Shown piece after piece: positions 20,641 through 30,323 of a DNA stretch of 64,000 nt. Source of the stretch: Pluralibacter sp. UBA7423 (lineage in GTDB: Bacteria; Pseudomonadota; Gammaproteobacteria; Enterobacterales; Enterobacteriaceae); the NCBI GenBank assembly GCA_002470465.1, contig DKMD01000014.1, positions 62,001 through 126,000 of the forward strand, written 5' to 3'. The first letter of the stretch is position 1; every line of letters begins with the position of its first letter. Position numbers and translations under genes: made by a program. The notes below the pieces were generated by a model. The model had not been told where the DNA came from, made no database searches, and saw only the letters and a program-made list of their open reading frames with translations.

Positions 20641-21852
20641 ATGAGCCTGGCCGGTAAAAAAATCGTTCTCGGCGTCAGCGGCGGTATTGCTGCGTATAAA
20701 ACGCCGGAGCTGGTGCGTCGTTTGCGTGAACGAGGCGCCGATGTTCGTGTCGCCATGACCGAAGCAGCAAAAGCCTTCATTACTCCACTGAGCCTGCAGG
20801 CCGTTTCCGGCTACCCGGTATCTGACAGCCTGCTGGATCCGGCCGCTGAAGCGGCTATGGGCCACATTGAACTCGGGAAATGGGCCGATCTGGTTATTCT
20901 GGCGCCGGCCACCGCCGACCTTATCGCCCGCGTTGCTGCGGGTATGGCGAACGATTTAGTCTCCACCATTTGCCTGGCCACGCCTTCACCCGTTGCCGTA
21001 GTGCCCGCAATGAATCAGCAGATGTACCGCGCGGCGGCCACGCAGCACAATCTGGAGACCCTCTCCTCGCGGGGTCTGCTGATCTGGGGCCCGGACAGCG
21101 GAAGCCAGGCCTGCGGTGATGTCGGTCCTGGTCGCATGCTCGATCCGCTGGTGATTGTCGACATGGCAGCTGCGCATTTTTCTCCTGTCAAAGATCTGCA
21201 ACATCTCAATATCATGATTACCGCTGGCCCCACCCGGGAGCCGCTGGACCCGGTGCGCTACATCACTAATCACAGCTCCGGGAAGATGGGATTCGCGATT
21301 GCCGCTGCCGCAGCACAGCGCGGGGCGAACGTCACGCTGGTTAGCGGCCCGGTATCACTGGCGACGCCACCCTTTGTTCAGCGCCTTGACGTTACCACCG
21401 CGCTGGAGATGGAAACGGCGGTCCAGCAGAACGTTCAGAAGCAGCACATTTTCATTGGTTGTGCCGCCGTGGCGGACTACCGCGCCGCGGCCATTGCTGA
21501 TGAGAAAATCAAAAAGCAAGGCGATGAATTAACGATAAAAATGGTGAAAAACCCGGATATCGTTGCCGGTGTAGCCGCGCTGAAAACTTCTCGTCCTTAT
21601 GTCGTAGGGTTTGCCGCAGAAACGAATAATGTGGAAGAATATGCGCAGCAAAAACGAGCCCGCAAGAACCTTGATCTGATTTGCGCCAACGATGTGTCGC
21701 AGAAAAATCAAGGATTTAATAGCGATAGCAATGCTTTACACCTTTTCTGGCAGGATGGAGATAAAGTCTTACCGCTTGCGCGAAAGGAACTCCTGGGCCA
21801 ACTACTATTGGACGAGATCGTGACCCGTTATGATGAAAAAAATCGACGTTAA
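20641..21852 (+). CDS. coaBC: Bifunctional phosphopantothenoylcysteine decarboxylase / phosphopantothenate-cysteine ligase
   Basis: CoaBC (Dfp) carries out two steps of CoA synthesis: CTP-dependent ligation of cysteine to phosphopantothenate, then FMN-dependent decarboxylation. I start it at [15 protein letters not shown] (20641); an ATG lies immediately before at 20638. At 403 residues it is three shorter than the E. coli protein, because of a small gap after KIKKQ. CoaC motifs are [20 protein letters not shown] and [13 protein letters not shown] with the active-site Cys. CoaB motifs are [16 protein letters not shown] and [11 protein letters not shown]. The 3' end overlaps dut by 23 bp. Confidence 0.97.
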   Translation: MSLAGKKIVLGVSGGIAAYKTPELVRRLRERGADVRVAMTEAAKAFITPLSLQAVSGYPVSDSLLDPAAEAAMGHIELGKWADLVILAPATADLIARVAAGMANDLVSTICLATPSPVAVVPAMNQQMYRAAATQHNLETLSSRGLLIWGPDSGSQACGDVGPGRMLDPLVIVDMAAAHFSPVKDLQHLNIMITAGPTREPLDPVRYITNHSSGKMGFAIAAAAAQRGANVTLVSGPVSLATPPFVQRLDVTTALEMETAVQQNVQKQHIFIGCAAVADYRAAAIADEKIKKQGDELTIKMVKNPDIVAGVAALKTSRPYVVGFAAETNNVEEYAQQKRARKNLDLICANDVSQKNQGFNSDSNALHLFWQDGDKVLPLARKELLGQLLLDEIVTRYDEKNRR

Positions 21853-22288
21853 GATTCTGGACCCGCGCGTTGGCGAGCAATTCCCGCTGCCGACTTACGC
21901 CACCTCCGGCTCTGCCGGACTTGACCTGCGAGCCTGTCTTGATGACGCCGTAGAACTGGCCCCAGGTGCCACCACGCTGTTGCCAACCGGTCTGGCCATT
22001 CACATTGCCGACTCGTCTCTGGCGGCCGTGATCCTGCCGCGTTCTGGCCTCGGTCATAAGCATGGCGTGGTGCTCGGCAACCTGGTGGGTCTTATCGATT
22101 CTGACTATCAGGGCCAGCTGATGGTTTCCGTCTGGAACCGTGGCCAGCAGAGCTTCACAATCGAACCGGGCGAGCGTATTGCCCAGATGGTGTTCGTGCC
22201 CGTCGTTCAGGCAGAATTCAACCTGGTGGAAGAGTTTGACGCCACCGATCGTGGCGAAGGCGGCTTCGGCCATTCAGGGCGCAAATAA
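21830..22288 (+). CDS. dut: dUTP diphosphatase
   Basis: Dut hydrolyses dUTP to dUMP, supplying thymidylate synthesis and keeping uracil out of DNA. The 152-residue trimeric-type enzyme has all five motifs, including [36 protein letters not shown] and the C-terminal [14 protein letters not shown]-loop-like tail. Two adjacent ATG codons (21830, 21833) can serve as start. It overlaps coaBC and is followed by slmA, the E. coli gene order. Confidence 0.97.
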   Translation: MMKKIDVKILDPRVGEQFPLPTYATSGSAGLDLRACLDDAVELAPGATTLLPTGLAIHIADSSLAAVILPRSGLGHKHGVVLGNLVGLIDSDYQGQLMVSVWNRGQQSFTIEPGERIAQMVFVPVVQAEFNLVEEFDATDRGEGGFGHSGRK

Positions 22289-22408
22289 GCCGTTCTGAAG
22301 CAGCATCCTGCAGCGAAATAATGCAATAACATCACCGCAAGCGACCGTTTGCGGTCACTGTGTGGATGTGCGCCTGGCGAGTGTTTATTTTCAGGGGTAT
22401 TTGACAAC

Positions 22409-23005
22409 ATGGCAGAAAAACAAACCGCGAAAAGGAATCGTCGCGAAGAAATACTTCAATCTCTGGCGCTGATGCTTGAATCCAGTGACGGCAGTCAACG
22501 TATCACAACCGCAAAACTGGCGGCGTCCGTTGGCGTTTCTGAAGCCGCGCTGTACCGCCATTTTCCGAGCAAAACCCGGATGTTCGACAGCCTGATTGAG
22601 TTTATCGAAGACAGCCTGATTACGCGCATTAATCTGATTCTGAAAGATGAGAAAGATACCGGCGCTCGCCTGCGCCTGATTGTGCTGCTGGTGCTTGGCT
22701 TTGGTGAACGTAACCCAGGCCTGACGCGCATTCTCACCGGCCACGCCCTGATGTTTGAGCAGGACAGACTGCAGGGCCGCATCAATCAGCTTTTTGAACG
22801 TATTGAAGCTCAGCTGCGCCAGGTGCTCCGCGAAAAGAAAATGCGTGAAGGTGAAGGCTACACCATGGACGAAACGCTGCTGGCGAGCCAGCTACTGGCG
22901 TTTTGCGAAGGGATGCTTTCCCGGTTTGTGCGCAGTGAATTCAAATACCGTCCGACGGATGATTTTGACGCCCGCTGGCCTTTAGTGGCCGCACAGCTGC
23001 AGTAA
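22409..23005 (+). CDS. slmA: Nucleoid occlusion factor SlmA
   Basis: SlmA binds SBS sites on the chromosome and blocks FtsZ assembly over the nucleoid. The start at [17 protein letters not shown] (22409) gives the family length of 198 residues. The TetR-type helix-turn-helix is [20 protein letters not shown], followed by an all-helical dimerisation domain. It is 120 bp downstream of dut. Confidence 0.97.
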   Translation: MAEKQTAKRNRREEILQSLALMLESSDGSQRITTAKLAASVGVSEAALYRHFPSKTRMFDSLIEFIEDSLITRINLILKDEKDTGARLRLIVLLVLGFGERNPGLTRILTGHALMFEQDRLQGRINQLFERIEAQLRQVLREKKMREGEGYTMDETLLASQLLAFCEGMLSRFVRSEFKYRPTDDFDARWPLVAAQLQ

Positions 23006-23011
23006 CATTGC

Positions 23012-23086
23012 TGCCGGATGCCGGCTTCGTCTTATCCGGCCTGTGGGTTTCACAGGCCCGGTAAGCACAGCGCCACCGGGCATTTC
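23012..23086. repeat. BIME (paired REP elements) between slmA and pyrE
   Basis: A REP of the GCCGGATGCCGG...TTATCCGGCC type (23012-23042) is followed by an inverted copy of the other type, GGCCCGGTAAGCACAGCGCC...GGGC (23056-23082). The pair sits between convergent slmA and pyrE. Confidence 0.8.
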
Positions 23087-23087
23087 C

Positions 23088-23729
23088 TTATACGCCAAAC
23101 TCTTCGCGATAAGCGCGAACCGCCGCCAGATGGTCAGCCATTTCCGGCTTCTCTTCCAGATAGGCAATCAGATCTTTCAGGGTAATGATGGAAATCACCT
23201 GGCAGCTGTAGTCGCGTTCCACTTCCTGAATCGCAGAAATTTCGCCACGTCCGCGCTCCTGACGATCCAGTGAAATCAGCACGCCCGCAAGCGTCGCACC
23301 GTTCGCCTGAATGATTTCCATGGATTCGCGAATCGCAGTGCCTGCGGTGATCACGTCATCCACCAGCATGACACGCCCTTCGAGCGCGCTGCCGACCAGA
23401 TTGCCGCCTTCCCCGTGGTCTTTCGCTTCTTTACGGTTGAAGCAGTACGGAACGTCACGTTCGTGATGTTCCGCCAGCGCCACTGCGGTGGTGGTGGCAA
23501 TCGGAATCCCTTTGTATGCCGGGCCAAACAGCAAGTCGAAATCAATCTTTGAATCCACTAACGCCTCAGCGTAGAAGCGGCCCAGCAGAGCTAAGTCACG
23601 GCCGGTATTGAACAGCCCGGCATTAAAAAAGTAAGGGCTTTTGCGCCCGGATTTCAGCGTGAACTCGCCGAACTTCAATACCTGCTTGTTAAGCGCAAAC
23701 TCAATAAACTGGCGCTGATACGGTTTCAT
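23088..23729 (-). CDS. pyrE: Orotate phosphoribosyltransferase
   Basis: PyrE converts orotate and PRPP to OMP in pyrimidine synthesis. The start [13 protein letters not shown] (23729) gives 213 residues as in E. coli. The PRPP-binding motif is [13 protein letters not shown], and the flexible-loop region is [15 protein letters not shown]. It lies downstream of rph across a UTP-sensitive attenuator. Confidence 0.97.
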   Translation of the reverse strand: MKPYQRQFIEFALNKQVLKFGEFTLKSGRKSPYFFNAGLFNTGRDLALLGRFYAEALVDSKIDFDLLFGPAYKGIPIATTTAVALAEHHERDVPYCFNRKEAKDHGEGGNLVGSALEGRVMLVDDVITAGTAIRESMEIIQANGATLAGVLISLDRQERGRGEISAIQEVERDYSCQVISIITLKDLIAYLEEKPEMADHLAAVRAYREEFGV

Positions 23730-23773
23730 GGATTCGCTCCTCATCTTACTTTTCTGTTTTGCTTTTCTGTGGA

Positions 23774-23802
23774 CAAAAAAAAGGGCGACATCGTCGCCCT
23801 TA
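23774..23802 (-). terminator. rph-pyrE attenuator
   Basis: On the reverse strand AAGGGCGACGATGTCGCCCTT forms a strong hairpin directly followed by eight T residues. It lies only 3 bp downstream of the rph stop codon. In E. coli, coupling of rph translation to transcription at this spot controls pyrE by UTP level; the geometry here is the same, and rph is full length. Confidence 0.9.
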
Positions 23803-23805
23803 ATA

Positions 23806-24522
23806 TCAATTTTCTAACGCCGCTTTCTGCGTCGTGACAATAGATTCAATCCCCCCTCTGGCCAACGCCAGCAGGGTCAGTAATTCTTCATGGGTGAACG
23901 GTTCGCCTTCTGCCGTGCCCTGCACTTCAATGATGCGACCGTCTTCGGTCATCACCACGTTCATGTCCGTTTCGGCGGCGGAGTCTTCGACGTATTCCAG
24001 GTCGCAGAGCGCTTCGCCGTTCACAATTCCGACGGAAACCGCAGCAACCATGCCTTTCATCGGATTCGTTTTGAGCTTGCCTGCAACAACCAGATTGTTC
24101 AGTGCGTCAGCAAGTGCCACGCAGGCACCGGTAATGGAAGCTGTGCGCGTGCCGCCATCGGCCTGAATCACGTCACAGTCCAGAGTGATGGTGAATTCGC
24201 CCAGTGCTTTCAGATCCACGGCCGCACGCAGGGCACGGGCAATCAGGCGCTGAATTTCCATGGTACGGCCACCCTGCTTCCCTTTTGCCGCTTCGCGGGC
24301 ATTACGGGTGTGGGTCGCACGCGGCAGCATGCCGTATTCGGCGGTGATCCAGCCCTGGCCCTGACCTTTCAGGAAACGCGGTACGCCTTCATCAATGGAG
24401 GCGGTGCAGAGCACTTTGGTGTCACCGAATTCGACGAGCACAGAGCCTTCAGCGTGTTTGGTGTAGTTACGGGTCAGGGTTACGGGACGCACCTGATGAG
24501 CGCTACGGCCTGCTGGACGCAT
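23806..24522 (-). CDS. rph: Ribonuclease PH
   Basis: RNase PH trims tRNA 3' ends phosphorolytically. The protein has the full 238 residues with [53 protein letters not shown] and the C-terminal [11 protein letters not shown]. Unlike E. coli K-12, which has a frameshift here, this copy is intact. It leads the rph-pyrE operon, with translation to its stop codon setting the attenuator. Confidence 0.97.
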   Translation of the reverse strand: MRPAGRSAHQVRPVTLTRNYTKHAEGSVLVEFGDTKVLCTASIDEGVPRFLKGQGQGWITAEYGMLPRATHTRNAREAAKGKQGGRTMEIQRLIARALRAAVDLKALGEFTITLDCDVIQADGGTRTASITGACVALADALNNLVVAGKLKTNPMKGMVAAVSVGIVNGEALCDLEYVEDSAAETDMNVVMTEDGRIIEVQGTAEGEPFTHEELLTLLALARGGIESIVTTQKAALEN

Positions 24523-24647
24523 GATGAAATCTCCGGCTTAAAACGAATGTGGCTGCGCATTATACGGATTAAACGCGCTTATTCCTATCATGAGAAAGCC
24601 CCGGTAGCTATAATCCCCCCATCTCTCCTTTAAAAACAGGAACGTCT

Positions 24648-25511
24648 ATGATCCGCAGTATGACCGCCTACGCCCGCCGTGAAATCAAGGGCACATGGGG
24701 CAGCGCCGCGTGGGAACTGCGCTCGGTAAACCAGCGTTATCTCGAAACTTACTTCCGCATGCCCGAACAGTTCCGTAGCCTTGAACCTGTAGTACGCGAA
24801 CGTATCCGTACCCGCCTGACGCGCGGCAAAGTTGAATGTACCCTGCGCTTTGAGCAGGATCCCGGCGCACAAGGGGAGCTTATCCTCAATGAAAACCTCG
24901 CCAGGCAGCTGGTCAACGCGGCTAACTGGGTCAAAATGCAGAGCGATGAGGGTGAGATTAACCCGGTCGACATTCTGCGCTGGCCCGGCGTCATGGCTGC
25001 TCAGGAGCAGGACCTTGATGCCATCACCGCTGAAATTCTGTCCGCCCTGGATGGTGCTCTCGATGACTTCATTGTGGCGCGTGAAACCGAAGGCAAGGCG
25101 CTGAAAACACTCATCGAACAGCGACTTGACGGTGTGAGTGCGGAAGTGGTTAAAGTCCGTGCTCATATGCCAGAAATCCTCCAGTGGCAGCGTGAGCGCC
25201 TGGTTGCAAAACTCGAAGAGGCTCAGGTTCAGCTCGAGAACAACCGTCTTGAGCAGGAGCTGGTGATGATGGCTCAGCGCATCGACGTGGCCGAAGAGCT
25301 GGACCGCCTCGAAGCCCATGTTAAAGAGACCTGGAACATCCTGAAGAAAAAAGAAGCCGTTGGCCGTCGTCTCGACTTCATGATGCAGGAGTTCAACCGC
25401 GAATCAAACACGCTGGCATCTAAGTCCATTAATGCAGAGGTTACTGCTTCAGCCATTGAGCTGAAGGTGCTGATCGAGCAAATGCGCGAGCAGATTCAAA
25501 ATATCGAGTAA
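24648..25511 (+). CDS. yicC: YicC family endoribonuclease-like protein
   Basis: The 287-residue protein begins MIRSMTAYARREIKGTWGSA, as in E. coli YicC, which has been linked to RNA turnover, including RyhB degradation. The C-terminal DUF1732 region contains GRRLDFMMQEFNRESNTLASK and ends EQMREQIQNIE. The final six codons and stop belong to the attachment site of the integrated element. The sequence at the other end of the element encodes the same QIQNIE-stop, so insertion left the protein unchanged but replaced its original terminator. Confidence 0.96.
   Translation: MIRSMTAYARREIKGTWGSAAWELRSVNQRYLETYFRMPEQFRSLEPVVRERIRTRLTRGKVECTLRFEQDPGAQGELILNENLARQLVNAANWVKMQSDEGEINPVDILRWPGVMAAQEQDLDAITAEILSALDGALDDFIVARETEGKALKTLIEQRLDGVSAEVVKVRAHMPEILQWQRERLVAKLEEAQVQLENNRLEQELVMMAQRIDVAEELDRLEAHVKETWNILKKKEAVGRRLDFMMQEFNRESNTLASKSINAEVTASAIELKVLIEQMREQIQNIE
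25491..25511. other. attL: left attachment core at yicC 3' end
   Basis: The 21 bp encode QIQNIE-stop and match the right copy at 42416-42436 in 19 of 21 positions. The two differences (CAA/CAG and ATC/ATT) are synonymous, showing that the element carries a protein-preserving copy of the target. Confidence 0.9.
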
Positions 25512-25516
25512 ATTCT

Positions 25517-25605
25517 TTTAAAGTCCACTGAGATACATAAGCCCATGTTAAATGGGCTTTTTTATTTAAATCATAGTCTATTAAAGACCACTTAGATACA
25601 TTAAA
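25517..25605. repeat. Paired direct repeats next to attL, probable integrase arm sites
   Basis: AAAGTCCACTGAGATACAT (25520-25538) recurs as AAAGACCACTTAGATACAT (25582-25600), with 17 of 19 bases identical. A further GGGGAGTAAA at 25620-25629 recurs near the right end at 42335-42344. Short repeats at this distance from the core are typical arm-type binding sites of a P4/lambda-class integrase. The function is inferred. Confidence 0.55.
25539..25563 (+). terminator. Terminator downstream of yicC, carried by the element
   Basis: AAGCCCA pairs with TGGGCTT around a tgttaaa loop and is followed by a T run. It provides yicC with a substitute terminator, the native one now being at 42437-42466. Confidence 0.8.
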
Positions 25606-25714
25606 AACCACCAATAAGTGGGGAGTAAAACGGGGAGCGCTTTTGCTTTACTAGTCTCATCTGGCAGTTTATAACCATATACCCCCCACGACGATTTTTA
25701 ATCAGGATAGGTAT

Positions 25715-26938
25715 ATGGCCTCACTCACTGTCAGGACGGTTCAGGCTCTCATCAAAGCAGGAGAACCGGGGAAGTTTGGAGATGGGCGAGGCTTGTACCT
25801 GAAAGTCCCACAAAAAGGTGAGGCGTATTGGATGCTTCGATACACAATCGGCTCTAAGAGACGAGAACTCACACTTGGCAAGGTATCCCATCTATCTCTG
25901 TCTGAGGTACGTAGCCTCGCTGAGGATACTCGAAGAAAAGTTGCCACCGGAGATGATCCTATTGCTGAACGGAAACTTAACCGACCGAAGCAAATCACAA
26001 CGGTAGATGGATTGTTTGAAGACTGGCACAAAGACCTGGTTAGGCGGTTGAAGCATCCACAAATCCCAGAAAGGGTATACAAGAAGGATATTGCCCCTAC
26101 TATTGGTCAACTTTCTTTGACGAAGATAACCCCCATTGATATCCGGTCAATTCTGCAAAAAATTACAGATAGCGGAAGGCCAACCATTTCAAACGATGCC
26201 CTACTCTACATGAAGCAACTCTTTGACCACGGCATTAAGCTTGGGCTGCTTCAGAGCAACCCAGCAATGGCGTTCAAGGTCAATGATGCAGGTGGAATCG
26301 AAAAAAGCAGAGAAAGAGCATTAAGTCTGGAAGAAATTGGTCAGGTGTTTAAAGTTTTCAGAGAACACTCTGACAGCTTCTCTCGTGATAACTACCTTGC
26401 CTGTGCTCTGCTACTACTCCTTGCTGTTCGCAAAAGTGAGCTAACCGAGGCTCCTTGGGCAGAATTCGATTTGGATGAGAAAAAATGGTCTTTACCAAAA
26501 GAAAGGAGTAAGTCAGGAGTGGGCATTGTGATTCCGCTACCACCACTGGCAATTGAAATGTTAAAAGAGCTAAAGGTCAGAGCTTTTGGTTCTGATTATG
26601 TCTTTCCTAACCGCAGATCCAGTAAGAATCTACATATGGGAAAAGATACCCTCAACAGGGCGATAGCCAAGCTATTCGGGGTAGAACCGGGTAAGAGGAA
26701 GCAACCACCTAATGTAATGGGTAATATTGAATATTTCACAGTCCATGACTTACGAAGGACTTGCAGAAGTTTACTTGCATCACTGTCTGTTCCCCCACAT
26801 GTCGCAGAAAGATGTCTGAACCACAAGCTGAAGGGTGTAGAAGCTATTTATGACAGATATGATTACTTTGAAGAAAGAAAAGATGCTCTTAAGAAGTTAG
26901 CTGGAACATTTGAAAAATATACTAAGAATAGCTGTTAG
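25715..26938 (+). CDS. Tyrosine-type site-specific integrase (P4-like)
   Basis: The 407-residue recombinase should integrate and excise the element at the yicC 3' end. The N-terminal domain (residues 1-85, with KFGDGRGLYLKV and RRELTLGKVSHLSL) is the arm-binding DUF4102-type domain, followed by a SAM-like core-binding domain. The catalytic domain shows Arg in LAVRKSELTEAPW, His-x-x-Arg in VHDLRRTCRS, a further His in CLNHKL and the nucleophile Tyr in IYDRYDYFEERK. It is adjacent to attL and transcribed inward, with the SMEK-like gene 17 bp downstream. Confidence 0.95.
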   Translation: MASLTVRTVQALIKAGEPGKFGDGRGLYLKVPQKGEAYWMLRYTIGSKRRELTLGKVSHLSLSEVRSLAEDTRRKVATGDDPIAERKLNRPKQITTVDGLFEDWHKDLVRRLKHPQIPERVYKKDIAPTIGQLSLTKITPIDIRSILQKITDSGRPTISNDALLYMKQLFDHGIKLGLLQSNPAMAFKVNDAGGIEKSRERALSLEEIGQVFKVFREHSDSFSRDNYLACALLLLLAVRKSELTEAPWAEFDLDEKKWSLPKERSKSGVGIVIPLPPLAIEMLKELKVRAFGSDYVFPNRRSSKNLHMGKDTLNRAIAKLFGVEPGKRKQPPNVMGNIEYFTVHDLRRTCRSLLASLSVPPHVAERCLNHKLKGVEAIYDRYDYFEERKDALKKLAGTFEKYTKNSC

Positions 26939-26955
26939 CAAAAGGAAAAACCGTC

Positions 26956-27852
26956 ATGATGAAGAATGAAGTCTTGTTAAAAAAACTTACGGATTTATTG
27001 AGTACTCATGCTTACACAATGAAAAACTTGACAGCAATTGGTTTGAATGATGGAGCAGTGCTATCTGAAGATCTTTATTTAAAAATTGGAAATAATCTAT
27101 TTGGTATAAGTTTAACAAACACAAATATTGATAAAATAAATCAGGATACAATAGATTTATACGATGAAAAAGAGAGTATCGCAATACAAGTTACCGTAAG
27201 GACAGATAAAGTAAAAATACAATCAACGATTGATAATTTTATTAAGAAAAACCATTATCTGAAATACAATAAACTATATTTTCTAATTATCGATAATGGT
27301 AGAAAAGAAGATTATTATAAAGGTACCTTTAACACAGAAAATAAATTTGATTTTAACATTGAAAATAATGTATTTCTTATAAGAGACATAATAGCAAAAG
27401 CTAGGGGTTTAGATATAAACTCTTTAGACACTTTAGTCTCAAATGTTAGTGAATACATTGATTTTCCGAGCACAAAAAAATCAGAAAGAACTGAATTATG
27501 GAATCGTATTAGCACTTTATCAAATCATGTAAATTACGCACTTGAACCAGACCCTACAGGATTGAGAGTTTACGACCCTGTTCAAGAGCTTGAAAATTCA
27601 TTAAAAGCGATTTCAGAATTGTTATTATTTTTAAGAATGAACAGAATTCATTTGGATACTGACATCATAAATTCTGTCAATGAAATTATAGCAAATGCAT
27701 CAGACACAATTGATTTTACACGAATATACACAAAGCGCAGAAATCCAGGTTCGGATATATCGCTGCAAGACTGGATAAATGCAACGAATAAAAAAGACAT
27801 ATTCAATAAAACAGTATCAAAAATAGAGGGGTTGTTAAGACAAAATACATAG
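26956..27852 (+). CDS. SMEK-domain-like protein, possible nuclease-fold defence factor
   Basis: The 298-residue protein starts 17 bp after the integrase stop, with a clear ribosome-binding site (AAAGGA). Residues 10-100 resemble the SMEK domain known from proteins near phage-defence genes: an N-terminal helix, then NLFGISLTNTNIDKINQ and the characteristic DTIDLYDEKESIAIQVT (residues 64-80). That strand pair, with Asp then Gln-x-Thr, recalls a PD-(D/E)xK core, but the catalytic Lys is not obvious. The C-terminal half is helical and unrecognised. Codon use is extremely AT-rich, unlike the integrase before it. The domain call is from memory of the family and is moderately sure. Confidence 0.55.
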   Translation: MMKNEVLLKKLTDLLSTHAYTMKNLTAIGLNDGAVLSEDLYLKIGNNLFGISLTNTNIDKINQDTIDLYDEKESIAIQVTVRTDKVKIQSTIDNFIKKNHYLKYNKLYFLIIDNGRKEDYYKGTFNTENKFDFNIENNVFLIRDIIAKARGLDINSLDTLVSNVSEYIDFPSTKKSERTELWNRISTLSNHVNYALEPDPTGLRVYDPVQELENSLKAISELLLFLRMNRIHLDTDIINSVNEIIANASDTIDFTRIYTKRRNPGSDISLQDWINATNKKDIFNKTVSKIEGLLRQNT

Positions 27853-27879
27853 CCCTACAAATGATAAAAAGGGGATTAA

Positions 27880-28350
27880 ATGAAATACAAAATAAATATA
27901 AGATGGGAGGAAACAAACATCCATTTTACAAAGCATAAAACTATTAATTATAAAAATAAAACATTTTTCTTTAAATTAGAAAACAATATAATTTATAGGA
28001 AGAGTGGTAATTTCCCTGTTATTGAAAACGAGCCAGACAATACCTTATTCATTGTATCAAAGGTAGATAATAACAATTATATTTTGGAAAGCACAGGGAT
28101 ACATAAGGATGAGTATTTTGACATTGAACAAAAAGTGTTGGATAAATTTAATAGTATGGCTTTCAAAGCAGGAATGACAAAAACGGAATTACGTTTTTTA
28201 ACATCATGCCCGTCCTGCTTTATGTATAAATATATTATTGACGAGAAGGTTGATTTAGTCTTTGTAAGCATCCCATTAATAGATGATTTATATGACTTAA
28301 GTATTAATGCGCCGATACCATTGATTAACATCACAAAAATGGAAACATGA
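27880..28350 (+). CDS. Unrecognised 156-residue protein
   Basis: I do not recognise this protein. It begins 27 bp after the SMEK-like gene with a good ribosome-binding site (AAAGGGG), so it is probably co-transcribed. It is rich in Lys, Asn and Ile, has predicted beta content in the N-terminal half, and has no signal peptide or membrane segment. A CPSCF motif near residue 109 is the only notable feature, and a single Cys-x-x-Cys is too little to claim zinc binding. The strict pairing with the upstream gene suggests that the two may act together. Confidence 0.6.
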   Translation: MKYKINIRWEETNIHFTKHKTINYKNKTFFFKLENNIIYRKSGNFPVIENEPDNTLFIVSKVDNNNYILESTGIHKDEYFDIEQKVLDKFNSMAFKAGMTKTELRFLTSCPSCFMYKYIIDEKVDLVFVSIPLIDDLYDLSINAPIPLINITKMET

Positions 28351-28762
28351 GCAATAATCTTTAAAAGATACTCAATTATATCATGCCTAAATCAATAACA
28401 TTCAGCTCCTAAAAATACATGGCAAGAGGTATTGTTGCGAAGCTATATTATGTTGTCCACTACTATACCTATTACCAATCCAAGTAAGAAATTCAAAATC
28501 GGAGCTTGGTAGGATTTCGTTCACGTCAGGTCTGAGAGCTTTTGAACAACTTGAAGACGTTGACGTTCTTTTCATAAAATATAAAATACACCATAATCAA
28601 TGAGTTAAGTACTTATTGTTTGAATTCATCTTATGGGATGAAAAAAATTGAAACTCTGCTTCGTTATACGTAAATTACTAAGTTAGACAATTGATTACTT
28701 AACGTACATCTCTGGGACTTACCATAACTTCTTGAAATTATTAAAAAAAGGCAGGGAAGTAA
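28351..28762. other. 412-bp AT-rich gap without a supported gene
   Basis: Only short frames are present, the longest with no ribosome-binding site. GC content is slightly higher in the middle (around 28490-28560), which could be a gene remnant. The segment must contain the promoter of the ParB-like operon. No terminator hairpin or repeat stands out. Confidence 0.6.
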
Positions 28763-30235
28763 ATGAATTTTGATACTATACACATCAACAACCTTTTACT
28801 GGATTTAGACAACCCACGCTTTCCAAGAATTGTAGAAAGCCAACGAGAAGCAGTAAACTTAATGATTGAAATTCAATCAGTTAAGATTGAAGCTTTGGCA
28901 AAAGACATATCAGAATTTGGATTAGATCCTTCTGAGCGATTAATTGTTTATAAAAATGATCTTTCTGATAACCAAAAAGCATATACAGTAGCTGAAGGTA
29001 ATCGTCGCCTAACGGCTTTGAAGCTCTTGCAGGAGCCAGAACTTTCAGATGATGAAAAGTTAAAATCGCGCATAAAAAAAATAATACAAATTAGTAATCA
29101 ATTACCAAATGAAATTGATTGTGTTGTTTTTGACACTCCTGAAGATTTTGAACATTGGGTTAATTTAAAACACAGTGGACAAAATAATGGGGCAGGACGT
29201 GTTCGTTGGGATACAAAAGAACAAGAGAGATATCAGTCAAAAAATGGTAATTCATCATTTGGAAGCCAATTCTTAAAATTCTTGGAAAACGAAAAAAAAC
29301 TTGAGGAAAAAGTCCCATCAGATTTTAGCATATTGAAAATCACGAATATTACTCGTTTATTAGGCGATCCAGATGTTAGGGAAGCACTTGGGCTTGAAGT
29401 AATCAATGCAAAATTGTTCTGTAGTCAAAATAAAGCAAGATTCATAGATGAAATATCAAAAATAATTAATGCTATGTTGGAAGTAGATGATAAGGGTAGG
29501 CCTATTTTTACCGTTAACAAAATAAGGCATAAAACTGATCGTCGTGATGTATTAAATGAGTTAAATATTACTAAACCTAACATAAAACTCAGAAAGCTGT
29601 GGGAATTATCTGATCCAAACTCTTATAAAGAAGATAATGAGGAGAAATATCATTCTAACTCATCATCAGATAATAAAAGTAATTCAAAGAACGATGAATA
29701 TAAAAATAATAGTTCACAAAGTGAAACTACAGAATCAGAATCAAAACAAAAGAATGAAAACAAAGCTCATAACAGCAATAAGAAAGACGAACAAAGTGTT
29801 AAGCACAATCCCAATCGAAATAATTTGATACCAAGTAATGTAAAATATAATTTCGACAATAAGAAATGCAGGAAAATATATGATGAACTGAAAGGTAAAT
29901 TAAGACATGATGAATGCCCGATGTCCATTTCAGTCCTATTTAGAGCATTTTTAGAATTATCTTTGATTTGCTATTTAGATAAAAACAATATTAATCTAAA
30001 AAAACAACAACAAGGACTTCATGATAAAGTCGTTGCTGTAAGTAATGATCTTAAAGACAAAGGAATTCTAACAAATAGCCAGGTATCCTCAGTCCAGTCA
30101 GTATCTTCAAGCATAACGGTGAGCCAAGGTTCATTACAGCAATACATGCATAATAAAGACACGCTTCCTGATAAAAGCTCGTTAAACACCCAGTTTGACA
30201 ATCTCCATTGTCTCTTCTCGGCAATATGGAAATGA
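28763..30235 (+). CDS. ParB/sulfiredoxin-fold N-terminal domain protein, first gene of candidate defence operon
   Basis: The 490-residue protein has a ribosome-binding site (GGGAAG) 5 bp before its ATG. Residues 5-130 look like a ParB/Srx fold: LLLDLDNPRF at 11-20, a helical stretch, then YTVAEGNRRLTALKLL at 74-89, where GNRR corresponds to the ParB GERR nucleotide-binding motif. Residues 289-352 are a low-complexity Ser/Asn/Lys/Glu linker. A helical C-terminal domain follows (about 355-490). ParB-fold proteins of this kind bind or hydrolyse nucleotides and also occur as regulators of DNA-modification systems. It is followed 88 bp later by an adenine methyltransferase. The partner-based defence role is inference. 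Confidence 0.75.
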   Translation: MNFDTIHINNLLLDLDNPRFPRIVESQREAVNLMIEIQSVKIEALAKDISEFGLDPSERLIVYKNDLSDNQKAYTVAEGNRRLTALKLLQEPELSDDEKLKSRIKKIIQISNQLPNEIDCVVFDTPEDFEHWVNLKHSGQNNGAGRVRWDTKEQERYQSKNGNSSFGSQFLKFLENEKKLEEKVPSDFSILKITNITRLLGDPDVREALGLEVINAKLFCSQNKARFIDEISKIINAMLEVDDKGRPIFTVNKIRHKTDRRDVLNELNITKPNIKLRKLWELSDPNSYKEDNEEKYHSNSSSDNKSNSKNDEYKNNSSQSETTESESKQKNENKAHNSNKKDEQSVKHNPNRNNLIPSNVKYNFDNKKCRKIYDELKGKLRHDECPMSISVLFRAFLELSLICYLDKNNINLKKQQQGLHDKVVAVSNDLKDKGILTNSQVSSVQSVSSSITVSQGSLQQYMHNKDTLPDKSSLNTQFDNLHCLFSAIWK

Positions 30236-30323
30236 GACAACCCCTCGCCTTTCAAGCGAGGGGTGCCACACACAAATGGATATGTTATAATGACTAAAAA
30301 TCATACTTAATCAACGGTAAAAA

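Noticed and set aside
23774..24522. rph frameshift as in E. coli K-12
   Set aside because: The frame is open for the full 238 residues with an intact C-terminus.
25491..25511. tRNA gene as the integration target
   Set aside because: The repeats are coding sequence of yicC, and no tRNA cloverleaf is present near either end.
28419..28487. Micro-frame of about 22 codons in the gap before the ParB-like gene
   Set aside because: There is no ribosome-binding site and no similarity that I recognise; chance frames are common in this AT-rich DNA.
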